From NCBI GenBank assembly GCA_947568605.1, contig CANOPV010000077.1, positions 1 through 5,215 on the forward strand: a stretch of 5,215 bases of DNA, in the 5' to 3' direction. How positions within the stretch are numbered: the first letter of the stretch is position 1; each line of letters begins with the position of its first letter. This document shows, piece by piece, positions 3,624 to 5,215 of this stretch. Source of the stretch: an uncultured Clostridium sp. (lineage in GTDB: Bacteria; Bacillota; Clostridia; TANB77; CAG-508). Under the pieces are notes generated by a model, which ran no database searches, was not told the DNA's origin, and saw only the letters and a list, made by a program, of their open reading frames with translations. A program made the translations under genes and the position numbers.

Positions 3624-5215
3624 ATGGCAAAAGAAATTAAATTCGGTGAAGAAGCCAGAAAAAAATTATTAGACGGAGTAAACATATTAGCAGATACAGT
3701 AAAAGTTACATTAGGACCAAAAGGAAGAAATGTTGTATTAGACAAAAGTTTTGGAGCACCACTAATTACAAATGACGGTGTTACAATAGCAAAAGAAATA
3801 GAATTAGAAGACCCTTATGAAAATATGGGAGCAAGACTTGTTAAAGAAGTTTCAACTAAAACTAATGATATAGCAGGAGATGGAACAACAACAGCAACAG
3901 TATTAGCACAAAAAATGATAAAAGAAGGAGTAAAAAATGTTGCAGCAGGTGGAGATCCAATAGCAATAAAAAGAGGTATAGATAAAGCCGTAGAAAAAGC
4001 AGTAAAAGAATTAAAAGAAATAAGTTCAAATGTTAACGGAAAAGAAGATATAGCAAGAGTAGCAAGCATATCAGCAAATAATTTAGAAATAGGATGTTTA
4101 ATTGCAGACGCAATGGAAAAAGTTTCAAAAGATGGAGTTATAACAATAGAAGAATCAAAAACATCATCAACAGATGTAGAAGTCGTAGAAGGAATGCAAT
4201 TTGATAAAGGATATGTATCACCATATATGGTAACAGATACAGAAAAAATGGAAGCAATTATGGATAACCCTTATGTATTAATTACAGATAAAAAAATAAG
4301 CAATATCCAAGAAATATTACCATTATTAGAAAGTCTAATGCAATTATCAGGAAAACTAGTAATAATTGCAGATGATATATAAGGAGAAGCATTATCAACA
4401 CTAGTATTAAATAAACTAAGAGGAGTTTTAAATGTAGTAGCAGTTAAAGCACCAGGTTTTGGAGATAGAAGAAAAGAAATGCTAGAAGACATAGCAATAC
4501 TAACAGGAGGAGAAGTTATTACATCAGATTTAGGATTTGAATTAAAAGAAACAACAATTGAACAATTAGGAAGAGCAAGACAAATAAAAATTCAAAAAGA
4601 AAATACAATAATTGTTGATGGAGCAGGAGATAAAGAAAAAATATCAGCAAGAGTTAATCAAATAAGAAAATCAATTGAAGAAACAGCAAGTGAATATGAT
4701 AAAGAAAAACTACAAGAAAGACTTGCAAAAATGGCAGGTGGTGTAGCAGTAATCCAAGTTGGAGCAGCAACTGAAATAGAAATGAAAGAAAAAAAATTAA
4801 GAATAGAAGACGCATTATCTGCTACAAAAGCAGCAGTAGAAGAAGGAATAGTAGCAGGTGGAGGAACAGCATATATCAATATTATAGATAAAGTAGAACC
4901 AATACTAAAAGACTTAAAAGATTATGAAAAATTAGAAGCAAAAATAGTATTAAAAGCATTAGAAGAACCTATTAGACAGATAGCAATAAATGCAGGATTA
5001 GAGCCAGCAGTAATACTTGAAAAAGTAAAATCTAGTTCAGTAGGTTTCGGATTTGATGCAGCAAATGAAGAATATGTAGATATGAAAAAAGTTGGTATAG
5101 TAGACCCAACAAAAGTTACTCGTAGTGCATTACAAAATGCAGCAAGTGTTGCATCTATGGTACTTACAACAGAAAGTGTTGTTACAGATATCAAGGAAAA
5201 GAAATGCAGTTGTGG
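3624..5215 (+). pseudogene. groEL: Chaperonin GroEL, interrupted by in-frame TAA at codon 253; 3' end cut by the window
   Basis: ATP-driven chaperonin ring subunit, partner of GroES. Start ATG with AGGAGG (3609-3614) at 9 bases. The frame is open for 252 codons (to 4379), then TAA at 4380-4382, where family members have Glu in ADDIEGEAL; a single G-to-T change of GAA explains it. After the stop the same frame continues in perfect GroEL sequence up to about codon 525. Seen before the stop: nucleotide-binding LGPKGRNV (30-37) and GDGTTT (85-90), intermediate domain, first part of the apical domain. Seen after it: KAPGFGDRR, the IEDAL aspartate needed for ATP hydrolysis, and the chaperonin signature AAVEEGIVAGGG. 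A 252-residue product would stop inside the apical domain and should not work. At 5197-5215 the frame ends in KEKKCSC instead of the usual Gly/Met-rich tail, suggesting a frameshift. A real mutation, a second intact copy elsewhere, or sequence errors are all possible. Confidence 0.93.

Noticed and set aside
4380..4382. TAA reassigned to an amino acid, as an explanation for the groEL stop
   Set aside because: rpoD, the 101-residue ORF, the small ORF, the Nudix gene and groES all end at TAA in the expected place, so TAA is a working stop here.

Overview
The window looks like a chromosomal segment of a very AT-rich Gram-positive bacterium, most likely Bacillota of the Clostridia type. The protein families, the strong AGGAGG ribosome-binding sites, and the near-exclusive use of A-ending codons (TTA Leu, AGA Arg, GGA Gly, ACA Thr, GCA Ala) point that way. 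A CIRCE operator upstream of groES-groEL and CCA ends encoded in the tRNA genes also fit. The species cannot be named from the sequence. All clear genes lie on the + strand and end in TAA.

Layout: (1) 1-1025 is the 5'-truncated primary sigma factor gene rpoD. (2) 1027-1393 holds a promoter and an unrecognised 101-residue soluble protein. (3) 1418-1810 is a tRNA operon (Gly-UCC, CAU-anticodon, Tyr-GUA). It has a perfect-consensus promoter, a strong terminator, and an unusual 12-bp stem enclosing tRNA-Gly in the precursor. (4) 1818-2296 is a small module between two near-identical copies (61 of 63 bases) of the tRNA-Tyr 3' end plus terminator. (5) 2410-3113 is a Nudix hydrolase gene with promoter and a hairpin downstream. 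(6) 3145-3193 is a GC-rich, foldable island of unknown nature in AT-rich intergenic DNA. (7) 3240-5215 is a HrcA/CIRCE-type groES-groEL operon. Its groEL has an in-frame TAA at codon 253 and an apparent frameshift at the window edge.

The most interesting part is the module in region 4. A + strand promoter drives a 46-codon ORF with a strong ribosome-binding site. A convergent - strand promoter (TTGACA, 17 bp, TATACT, with an A-rich upstream element) drives a short RNA with no real ORF. A 19-base segment covering the end of the Shine-Dalgarno sequence and the start codon (1904-1922) is repeated (17 of 19) inside the antisense unit (2147-2165). The small RNA is therefore complementary in trans to the translation start. 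The terminator hairpins of the two RNAs also carry the same octamer CTACCACA in their loops, so the two opposite-strand RNAs would present complementary loops. This is the architecture of par/fst-type type I toxin-antitoxin loci, but the peptide has no evident transmembrane helix and I do not recognise it. The toxin role is inference; the repeats, promoters and hairpins are read directly from the sequence.
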